A stretch of DNA of 64,000 nucleotides. Source: Erythrobacter sp. GTDB taxonomy: Bacteria > Pseudomonadota > Alphaproteobacteria > Sphingomonadales > Sphingomonadaceae. The notes below the pieces were generated by a model that had not been told where the DNA came from, searched no databases, and was given only the letters and a program-made list of their open reading frames with translations. The position numbers and the translations under genes were made by a program. The DNA lies in assembly GCA_024642335.1 (NCBI GenBank), contig JAHEBH010000001.1, positions 62,001 through 126,000 of the forward strand, written 5' to 3'. Positions 37,628-48,983 of this stretch are shown here, one piece after another. Position 1 is the first letter of the stretch; each line of letters opens with the position of its first letter.

Positions 37628-37634
37628 GGGAAGG
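37601..37634 (-). repeat. REP-like palindromic unit C
   Basis: acccatccccaa then ccccttccct-ca-agggaagggg perfect 10-bp stem; inverted relative to A. Confidence 0.8.
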
Positions 37635-37660
37635 GGCTTTCAGTAGCGAAGTTGAGCTAG

Positions 37661-40600
37661 ATGCCCAAGCGTACAGACATTCAATCCATTCTCGTAATCG
37701 GCGCCGGTCCGATCATCATCGGCCAGGCGTGCGAGTTCGACTATTCGGGCACGCAGGCGATCAAGGCGCTGAAGGAGGATGGCTACCGCGTCATCCTGGT
37801 GAACAGCAATCCGGCCACGATCATGACCGATCCGGAATTCGCCGACGCGACCTATGTCGAGCCGATCACGCCCGATATTGTCGCCAAGATCATCGAGAAG
37901 GAACGCCCCGATGCGCTGCTGCCCACCATGGGCGGGCAGACCGCGCTCAACTGCGCGCTCAAGCTGGAGGAGATGGGCGTCCTCGAGAAGTTCGGCGTGG
38001 AGATGATCGGCGCCAAGGCCGATGCCATCGACAAGGCCGAAAACCGCCAGCGCTTCCGCGCGGCAATGGACAAGATCGGGCTGGAAAGCGCGCGCAGCGG
38101 CGTGGCGCATACGGTGGATGAAGCTTTTGCCGTGCTCGAACGAACCGGGCTGCCTGCCATCATCCGTCCCAGCTTCACGCTTGGCGGCACCGGCGGCGGC
38201 GTCGCCTATAACAAGTCCGAATTCGAAGCCATCGTCCGCACCGGCCTCGACGCCAGCCCCACCACCGAGGTGCTGATCGAGGAAAGCCTGCTGGGCTGGA
38301 AGGAGTACGAGATGGAGGTCGTGCGCGACAAGCACGACAATGCCATCATCATCTGCTCGATCGAGAATGTCGATCCGATGGGCGTGCATACGGGCGATTC
38401 CATCACCGTCGCCCCCGCACTGACGCTGACCGACAAGGAATACCAGATCATGCGCACCGCCAGCATCAATGTGCTGCGCGAAATCGGCGTGGAAACAGGC
38501 GGTTCGAACGTACAGTTCGCAGTCAATCCCAGGGATGGCCGCCTGATCGTGATCGAGATGAACCCGCGCGTGTCGCGGTCCTCGGCGCTCGCCTCAAAGG
38601 CCACCGGCTTCCCCATCGCCAAGGTCGCCGCCAAGCTGGCCGTGGGCTACACGCTGGACGAGATCACCAATGAGATTACCGGCGCAACCCCGGCTTCGTT
38701 CGAGCCGACCATCGATTACGTGGTCACCAAGATCCCGCGCTTCGCGTTCGAGAAGTTCAAGGGCGCCAAGGTCGAGCTGTCCACCGCGATGAAATCGGTG
38801 GGCGAGGTCATGGCCATCGGGCGGAACATCAAGGAATCGATGCAGAAGGCGCTGCGCGGCCTCGAAACAGGCCTCGACGGCTTCAACCGCGTGGTCGAGC
38901 TGGAAGGCAAGGGCAGGGACGAGATCACCGCGGCGCTCTCACGCGCAACGCCCGATCGCCTGCTGATGATTGCGCAGGCCTTCCGCGAAGGCTTCACCAT
39001 GGAAGAAATCCAGGCGATCACCCATTTCGACCCGTGGTTCCTGCGCCAGATCGAAGAGATCATCGCCGAGGAAAAGCGCATCTCTGACGAAGGCCTGCCG
39101 GGCGATGCCGCGGGCATGCGCCGCCTCAAGGCGATGGGTTTCTCCGACAAGCGCCTCGCCACGCTGGCCGTGCGCTCGGTGCATGTCGCAGGCGGGCTGG
39201 GCGAAACGCAAGCCAAGCGTTCGGGCCTGCTGCACGATGCGCTGCGCGCGATGGCCGGCGCCACATCCGAACAGGAAGTGCGCGAATTGCGCCACAGGCT
39301 GGGCGTCTTCCCCGTATACAAGCGTATCGACAGCTGCGCCGCCGAGTTCGAGGCGATCACGCCATACATGTATTCGACCTATGAGGCGCCGACCTTCGGC
39401 ACGCCAGAGGATGAGGCTGACCCGTCAGACCGCAAGAAGGTGGTCATCCTCGGTGGTGGTCCCAACCGCATCGGGCAGGGTATCGAATTCGATTATTGCT
39501 GCGTCCACGCCTGTTTCGCGCTGGCCGAGGCGGGTTTCGAGACCATCATGATTAACTGCAACCCGGAGACGGTTTCGACCGACTATGACACTTCCGATCG
39601 CCTCTACTTCGAGCCGCTGACCGAGGAGGACGTGCTGGAAATCCTGCGCGTCGAAATGTCGAAGGGCGAATTGCTGGGCGTGATCGTGCAGTTTGGTGGC
39701 CAGACGCCGCTCAAACTGGCCAATGCGCTGGAAGAGAACGGCATTCCCATCCTCGGCACCTCGCCCGATGCGATCGACCTTGCCGAAGATCGTGAACGTT
39801 TCGCCAAACTGGTCAACCAGCTGGAACTTAAGCAGCCCGCCAACGGCATCGCCCGCAGCCGTGACGAGGCCGCCGCCGTGGCTGCGCGCATCGGCTATCC
39901 TGTTTTGCTGCGTCCATCCTATGTCCTGGGTGGCCGCGCCATGGAGATCGTCGACAGCGAGGCGCAGCTCGATAACTATATCGCCACCGCGGTGAACGTA
40001 TCCGGCGACAGTCCCGTGCTGGTTGACCAGTATTTGCGCGATGCCATCGAATGCGATGTCGACGTGCTGTGCGATGGCGAGGAAGTGCGCGTCGCGGGCG
40101 TGATGCAGCATATCGAGGAAGCCGGGGTCCATTCGGGCGACAGCGCCTGTACCCTGCCGCCCTACAGCCTGCCCGCCGAGATCATTGCCGAGATGGAACG
40201 CCAGGGCGAGGCACTGGCCAAGGCTCTGGGCGTGCTGGGACTGATGAACGTGCAATTCGCGGTAAAAGATGGCGAGGTCTACCTGATCGAGGTGAACCCG
40301 CGCGCCAGCCGCACCGTGCCATTCGTGGCCAAGGCCATTGGCCAGCCGGTCGCCAAGATCGCCAGCAGGATCATGGCTGGCGAGAAACTGGCCGATTTCC
40401 CGCCCTTCAAGCGAGAATTCGATTACATGGCGGTGAAGGAAGCCGTCTTCCCCTTCGCCCGCTTCCCCGGTTCGGATCCCGTCCTCTCACCGGAAATGAA
40501 GTCCACCGGCGAAGTCATGGGTATCGACCGGGAATTTCCCTATGCCTACATCAAGTCGCAGATCGGCAGCGGCACCAATTTGCCCGAAGGCGGCACGCTG

Positions 40601-40984
40601 TTCGTCTCGGTCAAGGACAGTGACAAGCCGCAGGTGCTGGAGGCCGTGAAGCAGCTGATCGACCATGGCTTCAAGGTCGTCGCGACGGGGGGCACGGAAC
40701 GGTACCTGAGCGACGCCGGACTGCCAGTCGAACGCGTCAACAAGGTGGCCGAAGGGCGCCCGCATATCGTCGACAAGATCGTGGACGGGGAGATTGCGCT
40801 GATCTTCAACACCACGGAAGGCTGGCAGAGCCACAAGGACAGCCAATCCATCCGTGCATCGGCCATCACCCAGAAGGTTCCTTACTATACCACGGCCGCC
40901 GCTTCGGCCGCCGCTGCAAAGGCGATTATCACCGTAAAGGCGGCCGATCTTGAAGTTCGTTCATTACAGGACTATTATAGCTGA
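37661..40984 (+). CDS. carB: carbamoyl-phosphate synthase large subunit
   Basis: [33 protein letters not shown]... Confidence 0.98.
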   Translation: MPKRTDIQSILVIGAGPIIIGQACEFDYSGTQAIKALKEDGYRVILVNSNPATIMTDPEFADATYVEPITPDIVAKIIEKERPDALLPTMGGQTALNCALKLEEMGVLEKFGVEMIGAKADAIDKAENRQRFRAAMDKIGLESARSGVAHTVDEAFAVLERTGLPAIIRPSFTLGGTGGGVAYNKSEFEAIVRTGLDASPTTEVLIEESLLGWKEYEMEVVRDKHDNAIIICSIENVDPMGVHTGDSITVAPALTLTDKEYQIMRTASINVLREIGVETGGSNVQFAVNPRDGRLIVIEMNPRVSRSSALASKATGFPIAKVAAKLAVGYTLDEITNEITGATPASFEPTIDYVVTKIPRFAFEKFKGAKVELSTAMKSVGEVMAIGRNIKESMQKALRGLETGLDGFNRVVELEGKGRDEITAALSRATPDRLLMIAQAFREGFTMEEIQAITHFDPWFLRQIEEIIAEEKRISDEGLPGDAAGMRRLKAMGFSDKRLATLAVRSVHVAGGLGETQAKRSGLLHDALRAMAGATSEQEVRELRHRLGVFPVYKRIDSCAAEFEAITPYMYSTYEAPTFGTPEDEADPSDRKKVVILGGGPNRIGQGIEFDYCCVHACFALAEAGFETIMINCNPETVSTDYDTSDRLYFEPLTEEDVLEILRVEMSKGELLGVIVQFGGQTPLKLANALEENGIPILGTSPDAIDLAEDRERFAKLVNQLELKQPANGIARSRDEAAAVAARIGYPVLLRPSYVLGGRAMEIVDSEAQLDNYIATAVNVSGDSPVLVDQYLRDAIECDVDVLCDGEEVRVAGVMQHIEEAGVHSGDSACTLPPYSLPAEIIAEMERQGEALAKALGVLGLMNVQFAVKDGEVYLIEVNPRASRTVPFVAKAIGQPVAKIASRIMAGEKLADFPPFKREFDYMAVKEAVFPFARFPGSDPVLSPEMKSTGEVMGIDREFPYAYIKSQIGSGTNLPEGGTLFVSVKDSDKPQVLEAVKQLIDHGFKVVATGGTERYLSDAGLPVERVNKVAEGRPHIVDKIVDGEIALIFNTTEGWQSHKDSQSIRASAITQKVPYYTTAAASAAAAKAIITVKAADLEVRSLQDYYS

Positions 40985-41084
40985 CGAACGAATAAGCTTT
41001 CCCGACAATTGAACGCCTTCCCAAAGCCTACCTTCGGGCGGGCAGGGCTTCTTTGACGGGATTTGAGGGAAAGACAGGGAAGAC

Positions 41085-41552
41085 ATGGAAAAATTTCCCA
41101 TGCTGGCGGAAGGCTATGAAAAGCTGACCGCGGATCTGAAGACCTTGAGGGCAGAGCGGCCGCGCATCGTCGACGCGATCGAGGAAGCGCGCGCGCACGG
41201 CGATCTTTCGGAAAACGCGGAATATCACGCGGCGAAGGAACGCCAGGGCCATGTCGAGGCACAGATCGCCGAGCTGGAAGACAAGGTCACACGCGCCCAG
41301 ATCATCGACCCCACCACGCTTTCGGGCGACCGGATCGTATTCGGAGCCACCGTCACCGTGCTGGACGAGGACGACAAGCCCTTCCGCTACCAGATCGTGG
41401 GCCAGGCGGAGAGCGATGCCAAGAACGGCCGCATCTCCTACGATTCCCCGCTCGGCCGCGCCCTGATCGGCAAATCGGTAGGCGAGGAAGTGGAAGTAAC
41501 CGTGCCTTCGGGTGACAGGTTCTACCTCGTCGAGAAGGTCGAATTCATCTGA
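41085..41552 (+). CDS. greA: transcription elongation factor GreA
   Basis: [21 protein letters not shown]...[20 protein letters not shown]. Confidence 0.97.
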   Translation: MEKFPMLAEGYEKLTADLKTLRAERPRIVDAIEEARAHGDLSENAEYHAAKERQGHVEAQIAELEDKVTRAQIIDPTTLSGDRIVFGATVTVLDEDDKPFRYQIVGQAESDAKNGRISYDSPLGRALIGKSVGEEVEVTVPSGDRFYLVEKVEFI

Positions 41553-41658
41553 TCGCAACCGGCATCCTCGGCACATGTCGAGGCTTTTATGCTCGACAGT
41601 TTCAGACGCTGAATTAGAACCGTCCCGCCAAGCCTCTTAGGCCGGCAGGGGGGAAACT

Positions 41659-43203
41659 ATGCGCGACCAGAATAGCTCGGACCGAGCTGGACATCTAATA
41701 GGGCATCCGATTGGCAGTGTTAGTCGGCGCACCTTCATCGGCGCGACTGGTGGCATGGCCGCCGCCACCGTGATGCCAGGCTGTACGACTTCGCAAGCAG
41801 ACCGAAGTGAGCTTTACTACCAGTCGATATCCCAGGTGGCTGCGCTGCTCCGGTCTGGTGAACTCTCTCCGGTTGAACTTACGCGTATCATGCTGGAGCG
41901 GATCGATGCGATCGACGGCAAGCTCAAGGCCTTTGCCACGATCACACCGGAATTGGCCTTGGCCGCCGCGCGCAAGGCGGAGGACGAAATCCGGTCAGGA
42001 ATCTATCGGGGAATCCTGCACGGCATTCCTGTCGCCTATAAGGACCTGTTCTACACGAAGGGCGTGAGGACGATGGGCGGCCTGGCCATCAATCGAGACT
42101 TCGTTCCCGACTATGATGCCACAGTCGTTGCGCGCCTGGCAGACGCTGGCGTGGTTCCGTTGGGTAAGTTGAACATGACTGAAGGAGCATTTGTCACCTA
42201 TGCTCCTGGCTTCGATATACCGATCAACCCTTGGAACGAGAGCTACTGGACGGGAGTTTCGTCCAGTGGATCTGGCGTGGCGGTTGCTGCGGGCTTGTGT
42301 TTCGCGGCACTTGGTAGCGACACGGCAGGGTCGATCCGCTGGCCGGCGATGGCAAACGGCGTTGTCGGCCTGAAACCGACATATGGCAGGGTCAGCCGTT
42401 ATGGCGTCATGACAATGAGTGAATCGCTGGACCATGTCGGCCCGTTTGCGCGTTCGGTCGAAGACGCTGCTGCGATGTTGCAAGCAATTGCCGGACAGGA
42501 TGAAAATGATTCAACGGCCTTAGCTCTACCATCAACTGACTTCTCGGATGCAGTCTCAGGGGATATCCGTGGGATGAAGATCGGGTTCGACCCAAATTAT
42601 GGAATAGATGAGTTCGGTTCGGGTTTGGCAGAGGCGATTTTGGTTGCAGTTGCGCAGATGGAAGCACTGGGTGCGGAAATAGTTGAGGTCAACCTTGGTG
42701 CGAACCATGAACTGATCGAAGAGACGCTGGATGCGCTTGGACGCGAAGTATACCAGTCACATGCACAGAGTTTCCCCTCACGAGCCAACGAATACGGCGA
42801 AATGTTTGCCGGTTTCCTCGCAGGAGCCCAGTCAATCTCTGACGAGACTTATGCGAAGGGAGTGGAGCAGCGTCGCATGCTCAATCTGGCATTTGAGGGC
42901 GAACTCGCGAAGGCAGATGTTGTTGTGGCCCCGACCGGAGTATCGTTCCCGGTGACGCAGGATCAATTGCGTGGAGCCGCCCCGGTAGTTGGTGATTATC
43001 TCTCTCAAACGCCTCTTTGGGCCACCGTGCCTGCGAATTTCGCCGGTACGCCGTCGCTCACACTTCCATGCGGCATGTCGCCAGAAGGCATTCCATATGG
43101 TATGCAATTGCTAGGGCAGCGGGTATCGGAAGCCTCGTTGATTAAGGCTGGCCATGCCTATGAAACCAGCACCGATTGGCACAGGCTGCATCCAGCAATC
43201 TAA
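41659..43203 (+). CDS. amidase with Tat-type signal
   Basis: [11 protein letters not shown] Tat-like motif; amidase-signature segment [30 protein letters not shown]. Confidence 0.88.
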   Translation: MRDQNSSDRAGHLIGHPIGSVSRRTFIGATGGMAAATVMPGCTTSQADRSELYYQSISQVAALLRSGELSPVELTRIMLERIDAIDGKLKAFATITPELALAAARKAEDEIRSGIYRGILHGIPVAYKDLFYTKGVRTMGGLAINRDFVPDYDATVVARLADAGVVPLGKLNMTEGAFVTYAPGFDIPINPWNESYWTGVSSSGSGVAVAAGLCFAALGSDTAGSIRWPAMANGVVGLKPTYGRVSRYGVMTMSESLDHVGPFARSVEDAAAMLQAIAGQDENDSTALALPSTDFSDAVSGDIRGMKIGFDPNYGIDEFGSGLAEAILVAVAQMEALGAEIVEVNLGANHELIEETLDALGREVYQSHAQSFPSRANEYGEMFAGFLAGAQSISDETYAKGVEQRRMLNLAFEGELAKADVVVAPTGVSFPVTQDQLRGAAPVVGDYLSQTPLWATVPANFAGTPSLTLPCGMSPEGIPYGMQLLGQRVSEASLIKAGHAYETSTDWHRLHPAI

Positions 43204-43431
43204 TCAAGCCCCCGGCAATTCCGGCTCGAGCAGCTTGTGCAGGTGGACGATGACATATTTCATCTCCGCATCGTCTACCGTGCGCTGGGCCCAGCCGCGC
43301 CATGCTTCTTCAGCGGCGGCATAAGAGGGATAGAAGCCGACCACATGAATGTCCTTCAGGTCCTGGAATTCGGTGCCCTGCGGGTCCACGACCTTGCCGC
43401 CCATGACCATGTGAAGGAGCTGTTTATCCAT
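43204..43431 (-). CDS. DUF4170-type small protein
   Basis: LLHMVMGGKVVDPQGTEFQDLKDIHVVGFYPSYAAAEEAWRGWAQRTVDDAEMKYVIVHLH. Confidence 0.75.
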   Translation of the reverse strand: MDKQLLHMVMGGKVVDPQGTEFQDLKDIHVVGFYPSYAAAEEAWRGWAQRTVDDAEMKYVIVHLHKLLEPELPGA

Positions 43432-43516
43432 AACTGGACCTTTCCGGAAAATCTGCGGTGCGTTGCGGCGTTCTTAGGCGAATCGCCGTGTGCTGCAAGT
43501 GCGAAGGAGGCGAGTC

Positions 43517-44023
43517 TCAGTCTTTGCGCATGGAGCGGGCAAGAGTCTTGCCCAGATTGCGTGCGGTGATCCGCGCCGTATCGCTGGCGTTGTCGAGCTT
43601 GTAGGCTGCATCGCGCTTCACCTTGCGCGCTTTGTCGCCCAGTGCATCGTTGACGTCTTCCAGTCTGTCGACGCCGGTCTGCCGGATGTCGGCGGTCGAT
43701 TCCATCAGGTGCTCGGCGAAAGAGCTGACGGCTTCACTGCCCAGCGTCGCCAACCCAATGGCCTTCTTTCCCGCATAGCGGCCGGCCTTGCGGGTGGGAG
43801 AGTTCTTGAACAGGGCGCTGATGAGCACGCCCAGTGCAATGCCGCCTGCCACCGTGGCAACGGGATGCTTGCGGGCGAAGGCGGTGAATTCATCCTTTAC
43901 AGCCACGGCCTGTTCACCGATCTGCTCGAGTAGTGACGGCTCGCGCCTGGCATCATTGCGCGTCTGCGCAGCGGAAATACGCTCCTTGATGGCCTGGCGT
44001 TTTGCTTCTGTCGTGTCACTCAT
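43517..44023 (-). CDS. hypothetical membrane-associated protein of YqjD/E-like cluster
   Basis: MSDTTEAKRQAIKERISAAQ... HPVATVAGGIALGVLISALFK. Confidence 0.65.
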   Translation of the reverse strand: MSDTTEAKRQAIKERISAAQTRNDARREPSLLEQIGEQAVAVKDEFTAFARKHPVATVAGGIALGVLISALFKNSPTRKAGRYAGKKAIGLATLGSEAVSSFAEHLMESTADIRQTGVDRLEDVNDALGDKARKVKRDAAYKLDNASDTARITARNLGKTLARSMRKD

Positions 44024-44405
44024 CGCTTGCTCCGGTGGCATCGTCTGATGCCGTTGCTTCTGTTTCCTCCATTTCGGAACTGGCTTCCGCTTCCGCAAGA
44101 GCCTCTTCCGCTTCGGCGAAAAAACCTTCGACCGCATCCATGATCGGCTTGCGGAACAGCAATGCGGCCATTCCGGCGAGACCCAGCGCCACGGCACCGC
44201 CAAGTTTGCCCTTGCTGTCGCCTGCCATGTCCAGTGCGCCATCTCCGAGCGTGCGGGCGAGGTCCTTCCCGCCCTCCAGCAGGCGCGCGGCGAGGCCCTG
44301 ATCGCCTTCCTCGCCCTTGATGATGGCGATATCGGTCTCGACATTGGCGCGCGCCGCATCACGCATGGCGCGATCTTCGGCAAGGCGTTGTTTGAGCGGT
44401 GACAC
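44016..44405 (-). CDS. hypothetical Ala/Glu-rich protein with one TM
   Basis: MSPLKQRLAEDRAMRDAARANVETDIAIIKGEEG...; overlaps the next gene. Confidence 0.6.
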   Translation of the reverse strand: MSPLKQRLAEDRAMRDAARANVETDIAIIKGEEGDQGLAARLLEGGKDLARTLGDGALDMAGDSKGKLGGAVALGLAGMAALLFRKPIMDAVEGFFAEAEEALAEAEASSEMEETEATASDDATGASDE

Positions 44406-44408
44406 CGG

Positions 44409-44822
44409 TCAGCTGCCCTCATCCGCATCGTCGTGGATGGCGGCCAACATGTCTCTCCAGGCGTTTCTCGCAATCCGCAGCAACAGGAGGACGGCCAGCA
44501 GCATGGCTCCGGCGACAACCGCTGTTGCGCCCCAGGCGGTCAGGTGCGGGGTAAGGGCAATGATCAGTCCGACGGCAAGCACTATCACGGCAAAGCTGGC
44601 CACAAGCACAGCCGCGAGTCCCATGCCGATGGCCCGCTTGATGCAGGCACCGACAAAGCCAGCGCGTGTCTTCTGATATGTCAGTTCCGCGTCAAAATAG
44701 GTGCGCGCGTCATGAACTAGGTCCTCTATGTCATCGACCAGCGAACGCTGCGCTCCGGGCGCATCTTCAGCGCCCGAAGGATCAGGCCGGGTGCCGGGCG
44801 TTTCCTCCCGCTCCAGGCTCAA
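44409..44822 (-). CDS. phage-holin-III/YqjE-like membrane protein
   Basis: VDDIEDLVHDARTYFDAELTYQKTRAGFVG + two TM helices. Confidence 0.7.
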   Translation of the reverse strand: MSLEREETPGTRPDPSGAEDAPGAQRSLVDDIEDLVHDARTYFDAELTYQKTRAGFVGACIKRAIGMGLAAVLVASFAVIVLAVGLIIALTPHLTAWGATAVVAGAMLLAVLLLLRIARNAWRDMLAAIHDDADEGS

Positions 44823-44828
44823 GACAGT

Positions 44829-45332
44829 CTACCTGCGGAACAGGCGTGAAAGCATGAAGCCGACAAGAGCCGCAATACCAAGCGACTTGCCGGGATTGTT
44901 GCGGACATATTCGCGCGCACCTTCACCAAGTTCCTCCACGCTCTTTTCCTGAAGCGTGTTAGCAGTGTTCTGCATGGAACGCGACGCGCTGCGGGCGTAA
45001 TCGCCATATTTCTGCCCGAACTTTTCATCTATCGAGGATGCATTCTCATCCACCACGCGGCTGAGATTGCCCAATGCCTCACCGGCCTTGTTCTTGCCGG
45101 TCGTTGCCAATTCACCGGCCTTGACCTTTGCGTCGCCTGCCCAGTCTTCACCGACGGCACGGGCATCACCGGCATAGGTGGAAGCCCTTTCACGTGCCTC
45201 GGTGGTGAGCGCGGCGGCACCAGCCTTCGCCTCGTCAAGCGCGGCGTTGAAGCGTGATTTCGCTTCAGCGGTGTTGGAAGGCGCATCGGCCTTTGCCTTG
45301 GTGGTTTGTGATTTGGTGGTCTTGCCAGCCAT
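44829..45332 (-). CDS. DUF883/YqjD-ElaB-like protein
   Basis: Lys/Ala-rich helix, C-terminal REYVRNNPGKSLGIAALVGFMLSRLFRR. Confidence 0.7.
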   Translation of the reverse strand: MAGKTTKSQTTKAKADAPSNTAEAKSRFNAALDEAKAGAAALTTEARERASTYAGDARAVGEDWAGDAKVKAGELATTGKNKAGEALGNLSRVVDENASSIDEKFGQKYGDYARSASRSMQNTANTLQEKSVEELGEGAREYVRNNPGKSLGIAALVGFMLSRLFRR

Positions 45333-45415
45333 GGTTCTACCCTTTTCCTTGCCTTTGCGAGGATTATCCCCGCGGATTCCGGGCCAGCGTGCAATGCTGG
45401 ACCCGATAATATTCC

Positions 45416-45440
45416 AACGCGGCTTGCGCCGGCATCTTCC
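45416..45440 (-). promoter_or_regulatory. possible EcfG-type (general stress) promoter
   Basis: Minus: GGAAG-N16-CGTT, one mismatch to the alphaproteobacterial GGAAC-N16/17-CGTT consensus. Confidence 0.35.
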
Positions 45441-45467
45441 CCGGCATAGGAGGCCGCATACACCTGA

Positions 45468-46805
<1,338 letters not shown>

Positions 46806-46869
46806 GGCGGCGAAATACTCCTAGCGACTCATCGCGTCCGGCCTCGAGAGCACTGATCGGCCCTCGGTT

Positions 46870-47358
46870 TCAGCCGGGTGGTAAATCGCTGTTGAAGATG
46901 TCCGCCGCAGCTTTCCATTCGCCGTCGATCTTCCGCCAGACGACAACGTATTTGCCGGTGTCGGTCTGGGTGCTTCCGTCGGGTGCGACTGCCAGTGCAT
47001 AGGTCCCACGATCGAGGGCCATGTCGCCCGAGGCTGCCACGACGATTTGCTCCGGAACGATCGTCAGATCGAAGCCGGGCGTTGCCAGCAGCGATGTCCA
47101 AGTTTGCTGGATCGCCTCAGGTCCTATGCCAATAGCGGCGTTGGGCGGCATCACCGCGCCGTCTGCAGTGTACAGCGCTGCAATGCCCGCGGCATCATTG
47201 GCTTTCATGAGCTGGTGCCAACGGTCGACCTGCCCGCGGATTGCCTGCTCCTCGGCGCTGGTGTCGACAGTGGCGACTTCGGTAGCAGGCTGCTCGCTTG
47301 CCTGGCATGCAGGAACCAGCATAGCGATTGCGGAAAGTAACAAGAGCGAACTTTTCAT
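46870..47358 (-). CDS. SnoaL/DUF4440-like exported protein
   Basis: MKSSLLLLSAIAMLVPACQASEQ...QVDRWHQLMKANDAAGIAALYTADGAVMPPNA. Confidence 0.75.
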   Translation of the reverse strand: MKSSLLLLSAIAMLVPACQASEQPATEVATVDTSAEEQAIRGQVDRWHQLMKANDAAGIAALYTADGAVMPPNAAIGIGPEAIQQTWTSLLATPGFDLTIVPEQIVVAASGDMALDRGTYALAVAPDGSTQTDTGKYVVVWRKIDGEWKAAADIFNSDLPPG

Positions 47359-47607
47359 AAGCACCTCCTTCGCTGAGTCAGCACATACCACCTGCAGCGG
47401 ATTTCATACAAGTTGGAAGATTTAAGAACCCCGCTTACGCGCGACACAATAATTCCTACACAAAGTGACCAATCTGCTGTGATTAGGGTGAAATTTCTTG
47501 CTAAGCCCAAAGCGATTCAGCGCGCGCGCAGTGGCCGTCCCCGTCCCTTCTGAAGCGCGTGCAAACCCGTCGCAAGGTCGTTGCAGATGGAACTCCGGGA
47601 AGCGGCC

Positions 47608-48564
47608 TCAGTTGCTCGCTTCAGTCAAGCTCGCCACCTGATCGTCGCTCAATTTCAGCGTCGCGCCTTCGATGAGCGGCGGCAATTGCTCGAGCGAGCG
47701 AGCGCTGGCGATCGGAGCGGCAATGCCGGGTTGGACATTGAGCCAGGCGAGCGCGATTGCGGGCAGGCTGGCACCGGTTTCCGCGGCCACCTTGTCCATG
47801 GCAGCGAGGACCGGCGGACCGACTTCGGCATAGTCCTTCACGCGTTGGGTGCGGTTACCCTTCTCGAAATCCTCTGGCTTGCGGTATTTGCCGGTGAGGT
47901 AGCCCGACGCGAGGCCGAAGAAGGGAAGCATGGCAATTCCGCGCGAGGTACAGAGCTGCTGCAATTCCGGGCCATAGGCTTTGCGAGAAACAAGATTATA
48001 TTCGTTCTGCAAAGCGGTGAAAGGCTCGGCTCCGGTGGCGTCGGCCGCTGCGAGCGCGGCAGACAGCCGCTCGGCAGTGAAGTTGGAAGCACCAAGCGAG
48101 CGAACCTTGCCGGCTTTCACTGTCGCGTCGAAAGCCGCAACGATTGCGCCAATCTCCAGTTCCTCGAAATCGCGATGGGCGTAATAGAGATCGAGATAAT
48201 CGGTCTGGAGGCGGTCAAGCGAAGCCCCAAGCGACTTCATGATCTCATCAGGCTGATAGAGATCAGGATCGCCAGCGGAGCCGGGTGCAAGTGGCTTCCT
48301 GGTGCTGAGCATTCCGGTCTTGGTGTGGATGCGCATTTCGCCACGAACACCGCGCGCGGCCATCCATTCTCCGATCACAGTCTCGGATTCGCCCCCTTTG
48401 TGTCCAGGGATCCACGCGGAATATACGTCTGCCGTATCGATCATGCGGCCGCCAGCTTCGTAAAAGGCATCGAGCACGGCGAAGGCCTCGTCGCCCTTGA
48501 CCGTCCAGCCAAACACATTGCCGCCGAGGACTAGAGGAATGCCTGCTATTGCTGGATGGCTCAT
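47608..48564 (-). CDS. aldo/keto reductase
   Basis: [39 protein letters not shown]. Confidence 0.93.
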   Translation of the reverse strand: MSHPAIAGIPLVLGGNVFGWTVKGDEAFAVLDAFYEAGGRMIDTADVYSAWIPGHKGGESETVIGEWMAARGVRGEMRIHTKTGMLSTRKPLAPGSAGDPDLYQPDEIMKSLGASLDRLQTDYLDLYYAHRDFEELEIGAIVAAFDATVKAGKVRSLGASNFTAERLSAALAAADATGAEPFTALQNEYNLVSRKAYGPELQQLCTSRGIAMLPFFGLASGYLTGKYRKPEDFEKGNRTQRVKDYAEVGPPVLAAMDKVAAETGASLPAIALAWLNVQPGIAAPIASARSLEQLPPLIEGATLKLSDDQVASLTEASN

Positions 48565-48983
48565 GCGAACTTCTCCTGAATCGCGAGCAGGGCCATCGCG
48601 GCTTCGGCGGCGCCTGCCCCCTTGTTGCCCTGCGCTGGGTCGGCTCGATAGAACGCCTGTGCTTCATTCTCTGTGGTGAGGATGCCGTTGCCGATGGCTA
48701 TGCCGTCCATCGTCAGCGCCATAATGCCGCGCGCGCTTTCTCCGGCGACGATTTCGAAGTGGTAGGTCTCGCCGCGGATCACCACGCCCAGCGCGACAAA
48801 GCCTTCAAAGCGCCCGCTCTCTGCAGCGGTGGCGATGGCGCCCGGAACTTCCAGTGCGCCGGGAACGGTGAGTACGTCCACCTCATGTCCGGCAGCTTCC
48901 AGCGCCCCTTTCGCACCGGCGATCAGCATATCGTTGAGGTGGGCGTAGAAGCGGGCTTCGACGATCAGGAAACGGGCCATCAA
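48561..48983 (-). CDS. ribH: 6,7-dimethyl-8-ribityllumazine synthase
   Basis: [47 protein letters not shown]. Confidence 0.94.
   Translation of the reverse strand: MMARFLIVEARFYAHLNDMLIAGAKGALEAAGHEVDVLTVPGALEVPGAIATAAESGRFEGFVALGVVIRGETYHFEIVAGESARGIMALTMDGIAIGNGILTTENEAQAFYRADPAQGNKGAGAAEAAMALLAIQEKFA

Noticed and set aside
39425-40255. 276-aa - strand ORF
   Set aside because: Antisense to carB; shadow ORF.
40996-41060. Possible carB terminator (aagcctacc...gggcagggcttcttt)
   Set aside because: Stem is imperfect and short; cannot be supported by eye.
41576-41598. tgtcgag-N9-ctcgaca inverted repeat after greA as terminator or operator
   Set aside because: Short 7-bp stem, no U-run, no supporting context.
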